NCBI GenBank assembly: GCA_031180825.1
Contig: JAPSLM010000003.1
Span: 308,880 to 372,879, forward strand
Source of the DNA: Paenibacillus sp.
Lineage (GTDB): Bacteria; Bacillota; Bacilli; Paenibacillales; NBRC-103111
Direction: 5' to 3'
Length of the DNA: 64,000 bases
How positions within the stretch are numbered: position 1 is the first letter of the stretch; the number at the start of each line of letters is the position of its first letter. Of the stretch, positions 46,920-55,131 are shown in pieces. A program made the position numbers and the translations under genes. Below the pieces are notes generated by a model. That model saw nothing but the letters and a program-made list of their open reading frames with translations. It was not told the DNA's origin and did no database searches.

Positions 46920-46942
46920 GTTCGATCGCTCCTCTCTCGGAT

Positions 46943-47323
46943 TCAAGAATAATCATGCCACGTCTCCACAGTGCCGTCCTTGCGGTGCACGACCGCGCTC
47001 GTATTCGTGTCGGAAGCCCGTTCCTTCGCCTGCTCCACCGCCTCCAGCTTCGTGCCGGCTTGATAACATACCTTGCCGCCTTCCTCTTTAACGGCCCACC
47101 CGTTCTCATGAGGAACGATATGGAGCTTGGATCGGCGGTTTTCCGGCGGGTGCTCCGGATGCTCCTCGTTCCATTCCTTCGCTTTGGCGGTAGCAATGGC
47201 AATCGCCCGCCCTTCTTCATATCCTTCATCCAGCAGCGCATTTGCGATGTCGACGGCCTTCTCCCTCACTCGAGGCTCCAGGTTTTTCATGGAAACCGGA
47301 TAATCTCGTTTGTTCCATGGCAT
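46943..47323 (-). CDS. DUF2188-domain protein
   Basis: 126 residues. The N-terminal half (PWNKRDYPVSMKNLEPRVRE; AIAIATAKAKEWNEEH) resembles small ChaB/YdaT-like proteins, and the C-terminal half (IVPHENGWAVKEEGGKVCYQ, VVHRKDGTVETWHDY) is a DUF2188 domain, common in stress-related small proteins. ATG 47323 follows AGAGGAGG. Its stop is next to the SDR start, so both are probably one stress transcript. Confidence 0.85.
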   Translation of the reverse strand: MPWNKRDYPVSMKNLEPRVREKAVDIANALLDEGYEEGRAIAIATAKAKEWNEEHPEHPPENRRSKLHIVPHENGWAVKEEGGKVCYQAGTKLEAVEQAKERASDTNTSAVVHRKDGTVETWHDYS

Positions 47324-47435
47324 GGAAACAACCTCCTCTCCTGAATGGCCTTACGTTTCTTCTTACCCGCCGAACATGCGGTGAAACAAGCCGTTCGTTT
47401 GAATAAACGCCCGGTCCCTGCGTTGCATGCAGGAC

Positions 47436-47476
47436 AAAAAAGCTGCCGCCCGACGATCCGTCAGGCGCAGCCTATT
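47436..47476 (-). terminator. terminator of the SLH-GH18 gene
   Basis: GGCTGCGCCTGACG pairs imperfectly with CGTCGGGCGGCAGC on the minus strand, followed by TTTTTT, after the GH18 stop. Confidence 0.75.
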
Positions 47477-47489
47477 GTCTTATCGCTTC

Positions 47490-49106
47490 TTAACGCTTTG
47501 CAATCTCGTCCCAATCGGCGGCGGTCACATTCCCCATATGCCACAGCGAGACGCCCTTTAGTCCGTAATATTTGGCCAGCCACAGCTTCTTGGCGATGCT
47601 GTCCGCATCTTCGTAATACATCGTATGGCTGCCGCGTTCGTCCTGAAAGGCGATTTCCTTCAGATAATATGGATAAGCTCGGTTCAACGTTACACCCGGA
47701 GAAGCCAGCCGCTTCTCTACCTCCGCGATTTCCGGCTGCGCCAGCGTCACCTTCCCTCCCGTCGCGATCCACTGGTTCGCCTGCTTCGATATGCCCAGCA
47801 CCAGCTTCTCTTTAGGGACAGAGCCGAGCGCTTGCTTCACCGTATCGCCGACCAGCGGCAGCGGGGCCGAAGGCAGCCCGGAATCCTGATGGGTAAAATC
47901 GTAAGCCATCAAAATGACGCGATCCGCGACCTCGCCGATTCCTCGCAGGTCATACCCTTTATAGTAATACGTCGGCGGCACAGCCACCGTCAACGTTTTG
48001 CTCCCGAGCCCCGCCTTCACTTCGCGCAGGAACGCCACATAGTCGGCGGCAGCATCCGCATCCTTCAATCCCTCCAAGTCGAGGCACACTCCCGCGAACG
48101 CCTCTCCCGTCTCGGCCAGCACGGATTTCAGCGATTCGACGAAGCTTTTCCGCGCGGCGGCATCCCGGAGAAACTCCTTCAAGCGGTCGTGAGGCTCGGC
48201 CGCGAAGACCATCAGCTCCTTGCCGAGCTTCGCCCGAGCGGCGGCATCGACCGGCTCCTGCCAGCCGTCCGGAAACCGGTACTCCGTCGACTTCGTATCC
48301 AGCTTCGCGCTTCCCGCGCCCGTATAGGACAAGCCAGCCCAGCCGAAGGCGACGCGATCGAGCAGCGGCATCCGCTGGATGGCCGGGTACGAACGAATCG
48401 CATAGAAGCCGGTCACTTCCAGCTTTCGCTGCGCAAGCCCGGCATTCAGCAGCCGGTATACCGTCGCGGCGGCTTCCTTGCGCGTCAAAGAGCTGGCCGG
48501 ACGAAACCCGTTCCCGTCCCCCTCCATAATCCCTTGCCGGACGGCGAAATAAACGTAGGGCGCAAGACTCCGGCCAATCGCCCCGTCATCGGAAAACCGC
48601 CGCAGCTCCCGCTCCTTCGTCCATTCGCCTTCCGTCCAGCGCTTCGCGAAATCGGACGCTTCGAGGCTCAGCAAATATTTTCCGATGGCGGCGGCTACTT
48701 CCTCGCGCTTCACCGCAAGCTCCGGATGAAGCGCTCCCGACGCATCCGGCATAAAATCGATCCACTGCTTCTCCAGAGCCGCGGTAATGTAAGGATAAGA
48801 CCATCGCTCCGCCGTCACATCCGTCAGCCTCGCGCCCGCTGCGCTCCGAACGTTCCCGGCATTCGGCAGCGCTGCGTTCACGAGCAGCTTGACGAACGCT
48901 TCCCGGGACAACGAATCGTTCGGGCGGTACGTCAAGTCTTCATAGCCCTCGATCACCCCGAGCGCCGACAGGGAGTACACGGCTTCCTCGGACCAGTCCT
49001 TAGGCGCAAGATCCGCAAACGGCTTCAACTGCGCCTCGTAAGCGGAGGCCGTTCCCGCAGCCGCGAGCAGCATTCCTGCCGCAAGCAGCACCATTTTCTT
49101 CATCAT
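47490..49106 (-). CDS. SLH-domain glycoside hydrolase family 18-like protein
   Basis: 538 residues. A signal peptide (MVLLAAGMLLAAAGTASA) is followed by three SLH modules (FADLAPKDWSEEAVYSLSAL; LTDVTAERWSYPYITAALEK; FSDDGAIGRSLAPYVYFAV) that anchor to the wall polymer, then a GH18 barrel. The catalytic strand reads GVCLDLEGLKD, keeping the Asp and Glu of DxxDxE in reduced form, and ILMAYDFTHQDSG and GVSLWHMGN are further GH18 features. Related spore or wall proteins (YdhD, YvbX type) hydrolyse peptidoglycan. Ribosome site AGAGGGGAAG precedes ATG 49106. Confidence 0.88.
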   Translation of the reverse strand: MMKKMVLLAAGMLLAAAGTASAYEAQLKPFADLAPKDWSEEAVYSLSALGVIEGYEDLTYRPNDSLSREAFVKLLVNAALPNAGNVRSAAGARLTDVTAERWSYPYITAALEKQWIDFMPDASGALHPELAVKREEVAAAIGKYLLSLEASDFAKRWTEGEWTKERELRRFSDDGAIGRSLAPYVYFAVRQGIMEGDGNGFRPASSLTRKEAAATVYRLLNAGLAQRKLEVTGFYAIRSYPAIQRMPLLDRVAFGWAGLSYTGAGSAKLDTKSTEYRFPDGWQEPVDAAARAKLGKELMVFAAEPHDRLKEFLRDAAARKSFVESLKSVLAETGEAFAGVCLDLEGLKDADAAADYVAFLREVKAGLGSKTLTVAVPPTYYYKGYDLRGIGEVADRVILMAYDFTHQDSGLPSAPLPLVGDTVKQALGSVPKEKLVLGISKQANQWIATGGKVTLAQPEIAEVEKRLASPGVTLNRAYPYYLKEIAFQDERGSHTMYYEDADSIAKKLWLAKYYGLKGVSLWHMGNVTAADWDEIAKR

Positions 49107-49241
49107 TCCGTCTTCCCCTCTCTCTTGGTAGCGTAAAGTTATACGCCGCGAAGAGTGAGGAGGTTGCGCCCGTACGCGCTGACGATTGCCTAACAGCTGC
49201 CTGACCTCAAGCTGACGGCCCTGTCATGCACCGGGATAAAA

Positions 49242-49276
49242 CAAAGCCCGACGGAGCTTGCATCCGCGGGCTTACA
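49242..49276 (-). terminator. terminator of the DUF4023 gene
   Basis: AAGCCCG and CGGGCTT flank a 16-base loop on the minus strand, followed by TGTTTTATC. Confidence 0.75.
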
Positions 49277-49285
49277 AACGTTCGA

Positions 49286-49432
49286 TCAATCCGGGTTGCT
49301 TTTCCGCTTTGCCGGCAGCTTCTTCCCGGGATGGCCTTCCCCGTGACGCTCCCGGTTTTTCTCATCCTTCTCCTGCGTTTCGTGCAGCTTGTCAAGCCAC
49401 GCTTCCGTACCGCCGGCCAAGTCGTCTCTCAT
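49286..49432 (-). CDS. DUF4023 small protein, 48 aa
   Basis: 48 residues beginning MRDDLAGGTEAWLDKLHETQ and ending in the lysine-rich GHPGKKLPAKRKSNPD. The pattern WLDKLHETQEKDEKN.ERHG.GHPGKKLP is that of DUF4023, very small hydrophilic proteins conserved in Bacillaceae and Paenibacillaceae. ATG 49432 follows AAAGGAGGG, which fixes the start well inside a longer open frame. Function unknown. Confidence 0.8.
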   Translation of the reverse strand: MRDDLAGGTEAWLDKLHETQEKDEKNRERHGEGHPGKKLPAKRKSNPD

Positions 49433-49526
49433 CTGCGCTGTCCCTCCTTTCGTCGTCGCTATTATCCCCTTGCCGCCGAAAAATATGGGGCAAACGGCAT
49501 CCATTAACGCACGCTAAAAAACATTA

Positions 49527-49555
49527 TTGACAACGTGCAATATAAGGATTATTAT
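49527..49555 (+). promoter_or_regulatory. sigma-A promoter of the RiPP operon
   Basis: TTGACA (49527-49532), 17-bp spacer, TATTAT (49550-49555), in an AT-rich leader. Transcription would start near 49562, about 75 bp before the radical SAM gene. A second TATAAT at 49553-49558 overlaps. Confidence 0.75.
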
Positions 49556-49636
49556 AATTCTCAACAATGGAAAAAATAACATAATATAGGTTTCGATTTA
49601 GTAAAAAGTAAATAATGTAAAAGTAAGGTGGGTCCT

Positions 49637-51583
49637 ATGCGAATTGTTCTCATTAATATGCCTTTCGCATCCGTGTACAGACCTTCAATCGGCATTGGCC
49701 TTCTTCAATCCGCGCTTGAGAAGCGGGGGATCGCATGTCAAAGCCTTTATTTGAATCTTGAATTCGCTTCGATCATCGGGTCGGAAGCCTATGACCACCT
49801 CTCCGAATATACTTCCTACCCGACCAATGCGCTGGCAGGAGATTGGATATTCACCCAATCCCTGTTCGGCATCGACAACTTTGACGAGTACCGCGACTAT
49901 CTTCTAACAACCTTCCCTCATATTCGAAGAAAGCCGGATACCCCGGACCGCTCCTTCAAAAGACTGTTGGATATACGCAGCCGTGTGGAAGCTTTTCTTG
50001 AACAAGCTGTCGAAAAGTACGATTGGCACAAGTATGATGTCATCGGATTTACTACCGTGTTTCAGCAAAATACGGCAGCGCTTAGTCTCGCCAGACGTCT
50101 AAAAAGGAAATTTCCCGATAAATTTATTATTTTTGGCGGAGCTAACGTGGAAGGGCATATGGGACTCGGCACATTAAACGCCTACGACTTTGTGGATGCA
50201 GTCTGTTCAGGCGAAGGCGACAATTCGTTTATTGCATTTATCGAAGCGCTAAGGGAGAAGCGTGACCCTTCTCTTTGCCGAGTGCCCGGCATTACGCTGC
50301 GCGCCGACTTCGGTGCGGCGCTTCCCCCGGAACCGTCCTCGGCGGCGCCTGTTCATGATATGGATTCCCTTCCTTACCCCGACTACGACGACTATTTTGA
50401 GCAATTTGAATCCTTCGACTTGCCCGAGAACGAGCGAAAGAGGCGTCTGCTGTTCGAATCTTCGCGCGGATGCTGGTGGGGGCAGAAATCCCATTGCCTG
50501 TTTTGCGGATTGAACGGCTCCACCTTGAAATTCCGCAGCAAGTCCGCCGAGCGGGCGCTGAAAGAAATTTTGTACTTGCGGGACCGGTACCATGCTTACA
50601 CTAACAAGATGACCGCAGTGGACAATATCATCGACATGGACTATTTCAAAACGCTGCTTCCGGAAATCAGGGACCGGGATCTGGATTTGGATATGTTCTA
50701 CGAAACGAAAGCGAATCTGACCAAAGAACAGATCCAGCTCTTTAAACAGGCAGGCTTCCATTACGTTCAGCCCGGTATTGAAAGCGTTATCACTTCGGTG
50801 CTCAAGCTGATGAGGAAGGGAGTGAGCATGCTTCAGAATGTACGGCTGCTCAAATGGTGCGCAGAATTTTCGATCACCCCATTGTGGAACTTCCTATACG
50901 GTTTTCCCGGCGAAAATGCGCAAGAGTATGATGAGACTTCCTACCTTATTCCAACCCTGACTCATCTCATGCCACCAGGCAGCGTCAGCCCGATCCGGCT
51001 CGACCGCTTCAGTCCTTACTACACCTCGGCAAGACATTACGGGATTCATAATATACGTCCCTTGCGTTCTTACGAACTCGTTTACCCTTCTCTATCCTCA
51101 CAAGACCGCATGAATATCGCCTATCATTTCGATTTTGACTATGTCCATGAACAAAATCCAGCCGACTACACAAAGCGTATTACTCAAGCTATCCGGAAAT
51201 GGCAGTCCGAATACCAGCAGAGTGAGTTTTTCTCCGTGATGAAAGAAGGAAGCCTGATTCTTGTCGACACCCGATCGGTGGCCCTTCGGCCGACCACGCT
51301 GCTGTCTCCGTTTGAGACCGCCGTATATCTGGAATGCGACAATATGATTTCCAGTCTGAATGTGACCGTCCGCCTTAAAGAAAAGGGCATGGATGTCAGC
51401 GAAAAGGACGTTCATCAATGTTTGATGAAGTTCGTTCGCAGCAGCTGGATGTTAACCGAAGGCGACGTCTTTTTGAGTCTGGCGATTCCTCTTGGGAACT
51501 ACTCCCCGAAAAAAGCGGGATTGCAGCGTCTGATGGACATCACGAGCCCCGCACCGCAGGCTGTTGTTCGTGCAAGTTCATAG
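49637..51583 (+). CDS. B12-dependent radical SAM RiPP C-methyltransferase (rSAM_ocin_1 type)
   Basis: 648 residues from ATG 49637 (AAGGTGG upstream; a GTG at 49628 overlaps it). N-terminal cobalamin-binding Rossmann domain (~1-215: VLINMPFASVYRPSIGIGLL, IGFTTVFQQNTAALSLARRL, FGGANVEGHMG). The radical SAM core has Cys279-x7-Cys287-x2-Cys290 inside SRGCWWGQKSHCLFCGLNG, the hallmark of ribosomal peptide maturation radical SAM protein 1 (TIGR03975-like). The last ~110 residues (LSPFETAVYLECDN to LSLAIPLG) look like a winged-helix, possibly leader-binding, domain. It should transfer methyl groups to unactivated carbons of the precursor encoded next. Substrate residues are inferred. Confidence 0.92.
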   Translation: MRIVLINMPFASVYRPSIGIGLLQSALEKRGIACQSLYLNLEFASIIGSEAYDHLSEYTSYPTNALAGDWIFTQSLFGIDNFDEYRDYLLTTFPHIRRKPDTPDRSFKRLLDIRSRVEAFLEQAVEKYDWHKYDVIGFTTVFQQNTAALSLARRLKRKFPDKFIIFGGANVEGHMGLGTLNAYDFVDAVCSGEGDNSFIAFIEALREKRDPSLCRVPGITLRADFGAALPPEPSSAAPVHDMDSLPYPDYDDYFEQFESFDLPENERKRRLLFESSRGCWWGQKSHCLFCGLNGSTLKFRSKSAERALKEILYLRDRYHAYTNKMTAVDNIIDMDYFKTLLPEIRDRDLDLDMFYETKANLTKEQIQLFKQAGFHYVQPGIESVITSVLKLMRKGVSMLQNVRLLKWCAEFSITPLWNFLYGFPGENAQEYDETSYLIPTLTHLMPPGSVSPIRLDRFSPYYTSARHYGIHNIRPLRSYELVYPSLSSQDRMNIAYHFDFDYVHEQNPADYTKRITQAIRKWQSEYQQSEFFSVMKEGSLILVDTRSVALRPTTLLSPFETAVYLECDNMISSLNVTVRLKEKGMDVSEKDVHQCLMKFVRSSWMLTEGDVFLSLAIPLGNYSPKKAGLQRLMDITSPAPQAVVRASS

Positions 51584-51711
51584 TCTTCATGATCTTGTTT
51601 ACATCATACATTGTGCGAATAGTTTAAACCGACAGGAGGTCGAGAGCGGAGCACGAGAAGCGTCGTCTGTCTTTTCATTGCGTTTCAAAATTTGGTGAAG
51701 GAGTGAACGAA

Positions 51712-51882
51712 ATGGCAAATGGAAAAAAGCAGCTGCAATTGAATCCCGATGCATTTACGGTTAACGAAAACGGTGAAGTCGTCATCAATAACGCGGAGCT
51801 GGCTGAAGCGATTATGCAGACGACCGAGACCAATCAAGTCGGGGAACAAGGCGTAGTGGTTAGCGTTTCCGTATCCTTCTAG
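51712..51882 (+). CDS. RiPP precursor peptide, 56 aa
   Basis: 56 residues from ATG 51712 behind GAAGGAG. Residues 1-43 form a hydrophilic leader with LNPDAFTVNENGEVVINNA and helix ELAEAIMQTTET. The C-terminus is a striking core, GVVVSVSVSF (residues 47-56), alternating Val and Ser and free of Cys. Valines in this pattern are plausible targets of C-methylation to tert-leucine-like residues by the radical SAM enzyme encoded immediately upstream, and Ser/Val/Phe beta-carbons of the HExxH enzyme. Product, cleavage site and activity are unproven. The intergenic distance after the rSAM gene is 128 bp. Confidence 0.85.
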   Translation: MANGKKQLQLNPDAFTVNENGEVVINNAELAEAIMQTTETNQVGEQGVVVSVSVSF

Positions 51883-51902
51883 AACATGGCAGGAGCGACC
51901 CG

Positions 51903-51944
51903 GAAGGAGCGGCCAGCCGCCGGCCGGCGGCTGGCCGCTCCTTC
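51903..51944 (+). terminator. 42-bp perfect palindrome (leaky terminator/attenuator) after the precursor gene
   Basis: GAAGGAGCGGCCAGCCGCC pairs perfectly with its complement to give a 42-base palindrome with no unpaired loop in DNA; as RNA it is an extremely stable hairpin followed by TCTCCCT. It lies 20 bp after the precursor stop and 69 bp before the M16 start. It fits the common RiPP arrangement in which precursor mRNA is made in excess of the downstream maturation and export genes, or an mRNA 3' end stabiliser. Confidence 0.8.
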
Positions 51945-52012
51945 TCCCTATGATGGGCGGACCCGTATTAAAGCAAGCAGCAGATCGTCGGAAAGGGGCG
52001 GAGCTTGGTCAG

Positions 52013-53263
52013 ATGTTCTCCGAACTTGTTACGAAGGCCGTCTTTGAAAATTGCCTTCAAGTCACCATTCGTAAAATTCCACACGCCAGGACGTTGAATA
52101 TCGGCTTATTTATTAATCACGGCGTAAAGGATGAAGAAACTCACGTCAACGGAATTTCCCATTTTATCGAGCATATTGCGTTTAATTATGCGAATATGAG
52201 CCCTTATGCCCGTTCCCTTCTTGGGAATTTAATGGATAACGGAGCTTTGTACGAGGCGTTCACAGGCAAGGAAATGACCCGGTGCACCTTGTCGGCGCAA
52301 AGAGAGCATATGCCGCTCATGATCGAGACGCTTAGTCAAATCGTGATGAATTACAATGTAAGCGAAAATAGTATGGAGCATGAACGCGCCATTATTTTGC
52401 ATGAAGCCGAAACGTATTTTTCTTCCGGCAAAGTAAAGGAAGAACTGGTAGAGCAAGCGCTCTGGGGCAACCGTTCCCTCGGTCAATTCGTGATCGGCAG
52501 CCTTGAAAACATCAGGAAATTTACATTCAACCAGCTCGAGGACCGTATACATCAGTATTACATACCAAATAATACCCAGCTTATCGTGCAGGGGAACGTC
52601 GAGCCGGAAGAGGTCGTTGACAGAATAGGTACCCATTTCTGTAACTGGAAGCGTAACGGGTGCCAGAAAGATGTGCTGATTGAAATCGAACCGAGCGTTG
52701 TCGGTCTGCCGACCGGTCATTCGCGGGTCGATTTAAGCATTTCCTTTGTCGGAGCTCCGTTTCATTCTCACGAGCGGCAGGCGATGAGTATGCTTTCTTA
52801 CATTCTCGGTACCGGACTGAAGTCGCGGCTGCATGTGGAGCTGCGGGAGAAGCAGGAGCTGGCCTATATTGTGTATGCCTACGCGCAGAGCTATGCGCTT
52901 AGCGGATACTTGACGATCAACGTCAACTGCCGCAAGGATCAATTGGCGGAAGTATACAAAGTGATCCGCTCCATTTTGGAGGAACTGCGTACCGAAGAGG
53001 TCGGAGAAGAAGAATTGCAGCGGGCGAAAGCGGCAAGGATAACTAATCTCATGCAAATACCCGGAAACGATGCGAAGCACTTGCAAATTACGGGCCGGTA
53101 TGCGCTGCTTAACAAAGATTTTTTTGTCGATCTGGAGAAAGTGGAGATTGAAGCGTTGACCGCGGAGGAGTTGAAGACATTCGCCCGGGATCTGTTTACG
53201 GAAAGCCGTATGGCGTTGTCGGCCATTGGAGCCAGTTCTGAAGAATTAGCCATGTTACTCTGA
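52013..53263 (+). CDS. M16 (pitrilysin-family) zinc peptidase of the RiPP operon
   Basis: 416 residues from ATG 52013 (GGGGCGGAG upstream); an earlier ATG at 51950 lies against the palindrome and lacks a ribosome site. Inverzincin motif His50-x2-Glu53-His54 (ISHFIEHIAF) with the third ligand Glu131 exactly 76 residues after His54 (ERAIILHEAE), so the enzyme should be active. Two M16 half-domains are present (length of M16B subunits). It probably removes the leader or degrades the precursor; a partner subunit is not encoded, suggesting a homodimer. Confidence 0.9.
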   Translation: MFSELVTKAVFENCLQVTIRKIPHARTLNIGLFINHGVKDEETHVNGISHFIEHIAFNYANMSPYARSLLGNLMDNGALYEAFTGKEMTRCTLSAQREHMPLMIETLSQIVMNYNVSENSMEHERAIILHEAETYFSSGKVKEELVEQALWGNRSLGQFVIGSLENIRKFTFNQLEDRIHQYYIPNNTQLIVQGNVEPEEVVDRIGTHFCNWKRNGCQKDVLIEIEPSVVGLPTGHSRVDLSISFVGAPFHSHERQAMSMLSYILGTGLKSRLHVELREKQELAYIVYAYAQSYALSGYLTINVNCRKDQLAEVYKVIRSILEELRTEEVGEEELQRAKAARITNLMQIPGNDAKHLQITGRYALLNKDFFVDLEKVEIEALTAEELKTFARDLFTESRMALSAIGASSEELAMLL

Positions 53264-53279
53264 AGGAGGTTTCAACCGC

Positions 53280-53831
53280 ATGAAAACAACGCAAAATTCG
53301 GAACTTACCGAAAGGCTCATCAAAGACCGCGGAATGGAAGTGTTTCTGAGTTTGATGGAAGCACCGGCAACGGCCGGCGAATTGTCGGACCGTCTCGGTT
53401 TTTCCCGGGCGAAGATCAATTACATCCTCGATACGATGCTGAAACAAAACTTTATAGCTTTGCATTCCGAAAAGGTCAACGGCTCCGTAGTCGAAAAATG
53501 TTACACCTCCAACGCAAACACGTTTCATCTGTTTTTCGGACGGGATAACAGCGAGGCCGATAAATTATCCGCCATTTTATATATGCTCGATACGATGAAA
53601 TCGAACTTGATAGTGAACTTAAACTATCAGGATTCGTTCCACTTGGGCATGGTCCACGCGAAGGTTCCTCCGGAAAAGGTTCGGGAATATATGGAGCGGC
53701 TGCGGCAGCTGCAGGCGGAATTCGATGACGAGAATCTGGTTTCCGACGACCCGGATTGCAGATGGTATACCATGGCAGTTTCTTTATTTCATGGTCCGAC
53801 CCCAAGCCTTAACCTGGATGAAAGGAACTGA
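53280..53831 (+). CDS. winged-helix transcriptional regulator of the RiPP operon
   Basis: 183 residues from ATG 53280 (GAAGGAGG upstream). Residues ~10-75 make an ArsR/TrmB-like winged helix: ERLIKDRGMEVFLSLMEA, TAGELSDRLGFSRAKINYIL, then DTMLKQNFIALHSEKVNG. The remainder (residues 80-183) is a possible ligand-binding or dimerisation domain (SAILYMLDTMKSNLIVNLNY; EKVREYMERLRQLQAEFDDE). It lies 16 bp after the M16 gene and 5 bp before the MFS gene and most likely controls this operon, perhaps responding to the peptide product. Confidence 0.75.
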   Translation: MKTTQNSELTERLIKDRGMEVFLSLMEAPATAGELSDRLGFSRAKINYILDTMLKQNFIALHSEKVNGSVVEKCYTSNANTFHLFFGRDNSEADKLSAILYMLDTMKSNLIVNLNYQDSFHLGMVHAKVPPEKVREYMERLRQLQAEFDDENLVSDDPDCRWYTMAVSLFHGPTPSLNLDERN

Positions 53832-53836
53832 TCCGT

Positions 53837-55129
53837 TTGGTTTCCAATGAACATGCGAAAGAGGATTCGAGCAATCAGCCCTCTTACCGGAGCTTGCTGG
53901 CGATTCCCAACTACCGGCTCCTGCTGTTGTCCCAGATTGTGTCAGCCATCGGCGACGGCGTTTATGCTATCGCTCTTATCTGGCTAATGAAAATTCTTAC
54001 CGGCAGCGCTCTTCTGATGTCGATTCTGCTTGCCGCAGAAACGGTGCCGCTGCTGTTGTTTGGCTTGTTTGCGGGCGTTATCGTCGACCGGGGAAGCAAG
54101 AAAAAAATCATGATGCTATGCGATATGGCCAGAGGAGGCATTGTTGCTCTTCTGGTTCTACTATGGGTGAACGGCTGGCTTCTGCCTTACATGCTCATCA
54201 TCGCGGCGGTATTTTTATCGTTATTCAGCGCTTTCTTCGGCCCTTCGCGTGTCGTAGCCATCCGTACGCTGGTGCCCGAGGATCACATGGTGCAGGCGCA
54301 AAGCTTGGCGCAGCTTGTTCAGACGGTCGTCGGCCTGAGCGCTCCGGCGATCGGGGCGTGGCTTCTGTATTACGGCACATCCTATGCTTTTATATTCAAC
54401 GCGGCGACGTTCTTCGCTTCATTTCTGTTTATTTGGCTCATTCGGAATGAGCGGTTGACCGAAACCCGCGTCACGACGCTGAATCGCCGCAGCTTCGCCG
54501 TGGACTTCAAGGAAGGCATCGTAGCCGTTACTTCCCACGCTCTGCTGCGAAGCCTGATTCAATATATTGTGCTCATCAACTTTATGCTGGCGCCTACCAC
54601 ATTGCTATTTCCGCTCATTGTGGACGATTCGTCCGAGCTGGCGCTGTTTCAAATCGCGTTTTTCGTGGGCATTACCGCCGGCGTATTTCTTATCGGCTTG
54701 GTGAAAAAATGGCGGCGCATCGCCGCGCTGGCCACGGGCATCGGCTTGATGCTTATCGGCTTAGGGCTGTTGACTTGGGTCCACGGACTGTACGCGGGGT
54801 TATTGTGCGTTTTTGTCGCCGGTCTGGGCAGCCCGCTGGCGAACGTGACGCTGCAAACGCTGTTTGTGCTCAAAGTGCCCAAAGAAGTGCTCGGAAGAGC
54901 TTCCAGTCTCATGAAGGTGCTTCTGGAATCGTCCCGGCCCCTCGCTATGCTGTTGACCGGGGTGTTGCTCGCATGGATTCCCGCCCGGTTATTTTTCGGA
55001 ATCATGGCGCTGTTTGGCGTGCTGCTGGTCGTTACAATGGCACTGAATCGCAATATACGCAAGGAGCAGGATGAGCCGAAGCCCGAGCGGATCATCGGCG
55101 ACAATTCGGCCGTGAAGGAGGTACAGTAA
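53837..55129 (+). CDS. MFS transporter, likely exporter of the peptide
   Basis: 430 residues, twelve membrane helices of the major facilitator superfamily, MFS_3/Enterobactin-exporter-like group: IPNYRLLLLSQIVSAIGDGV at the start, AGVIVDRGSKKKIMMLCD (loop 2-3 motif), FFGPSRVVAIRTLVPEDHMV. The start is TTG 53837 with AAAGGA upstream. As the only transporter in the operon it is the probable exporter and immunity factor for the mature product; no ABC or C39 transporter is present. Confidence 0.9.
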   Translation: MVSNEHAKEDSSNQPSYRSLLAIPNYRLLLLSQIVSAIGDGVYAIALIWLMKILTGSALLMSILLAAETVPLLLFGLFAGVIVDRGSKKKIMMLCDMARGGIVALLVLLWVNGWLLPYMLIIAAVFLSLFSAFFGPSRVVAIRTLVPEDHMVQAQSLAQLVQTVVGLSAPAIGAWLLYYGTSYAFIFNAATFFASFLFIWLIRNERLTETRVTTLNRRSFAVDFKEGIVAVTSHALLRSLIQYIVLINFMLAPTTLLFPLIVDDSSELALFQIAFFVGITAGVFLIGLVKKWRRIAALATGIGLMLIGLGLLTWVHGLYAGLLCVFVAGLGSPLANVTLQTLFVLKVPKEVLGRASSLMKVLLESSRPLAMLLTGVLLAWIPARLFFGIMALFGVLLVVTMALNRNIRKEQDEPKPERIIGDNSAVKEVQ

Positions 55130-55131
55130 TC

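Noticed and set aside
51418..51627. Small frame at the end of the radical SAM gene as an alternative RiPP precursor
   Set aside because: It lies mostly inside the radical SAM coding frame, has no ribosome site and no leader-core layout, while 51712-51882 has all of these.
51950..52012. Upstream ATG as start of the M16 peptidase
   Set aside because: No ribosome site, directly against the palindrome, and the extra 21 residues are not part of the M16 fold; ATG 52013 has a GGGGCGGAG.
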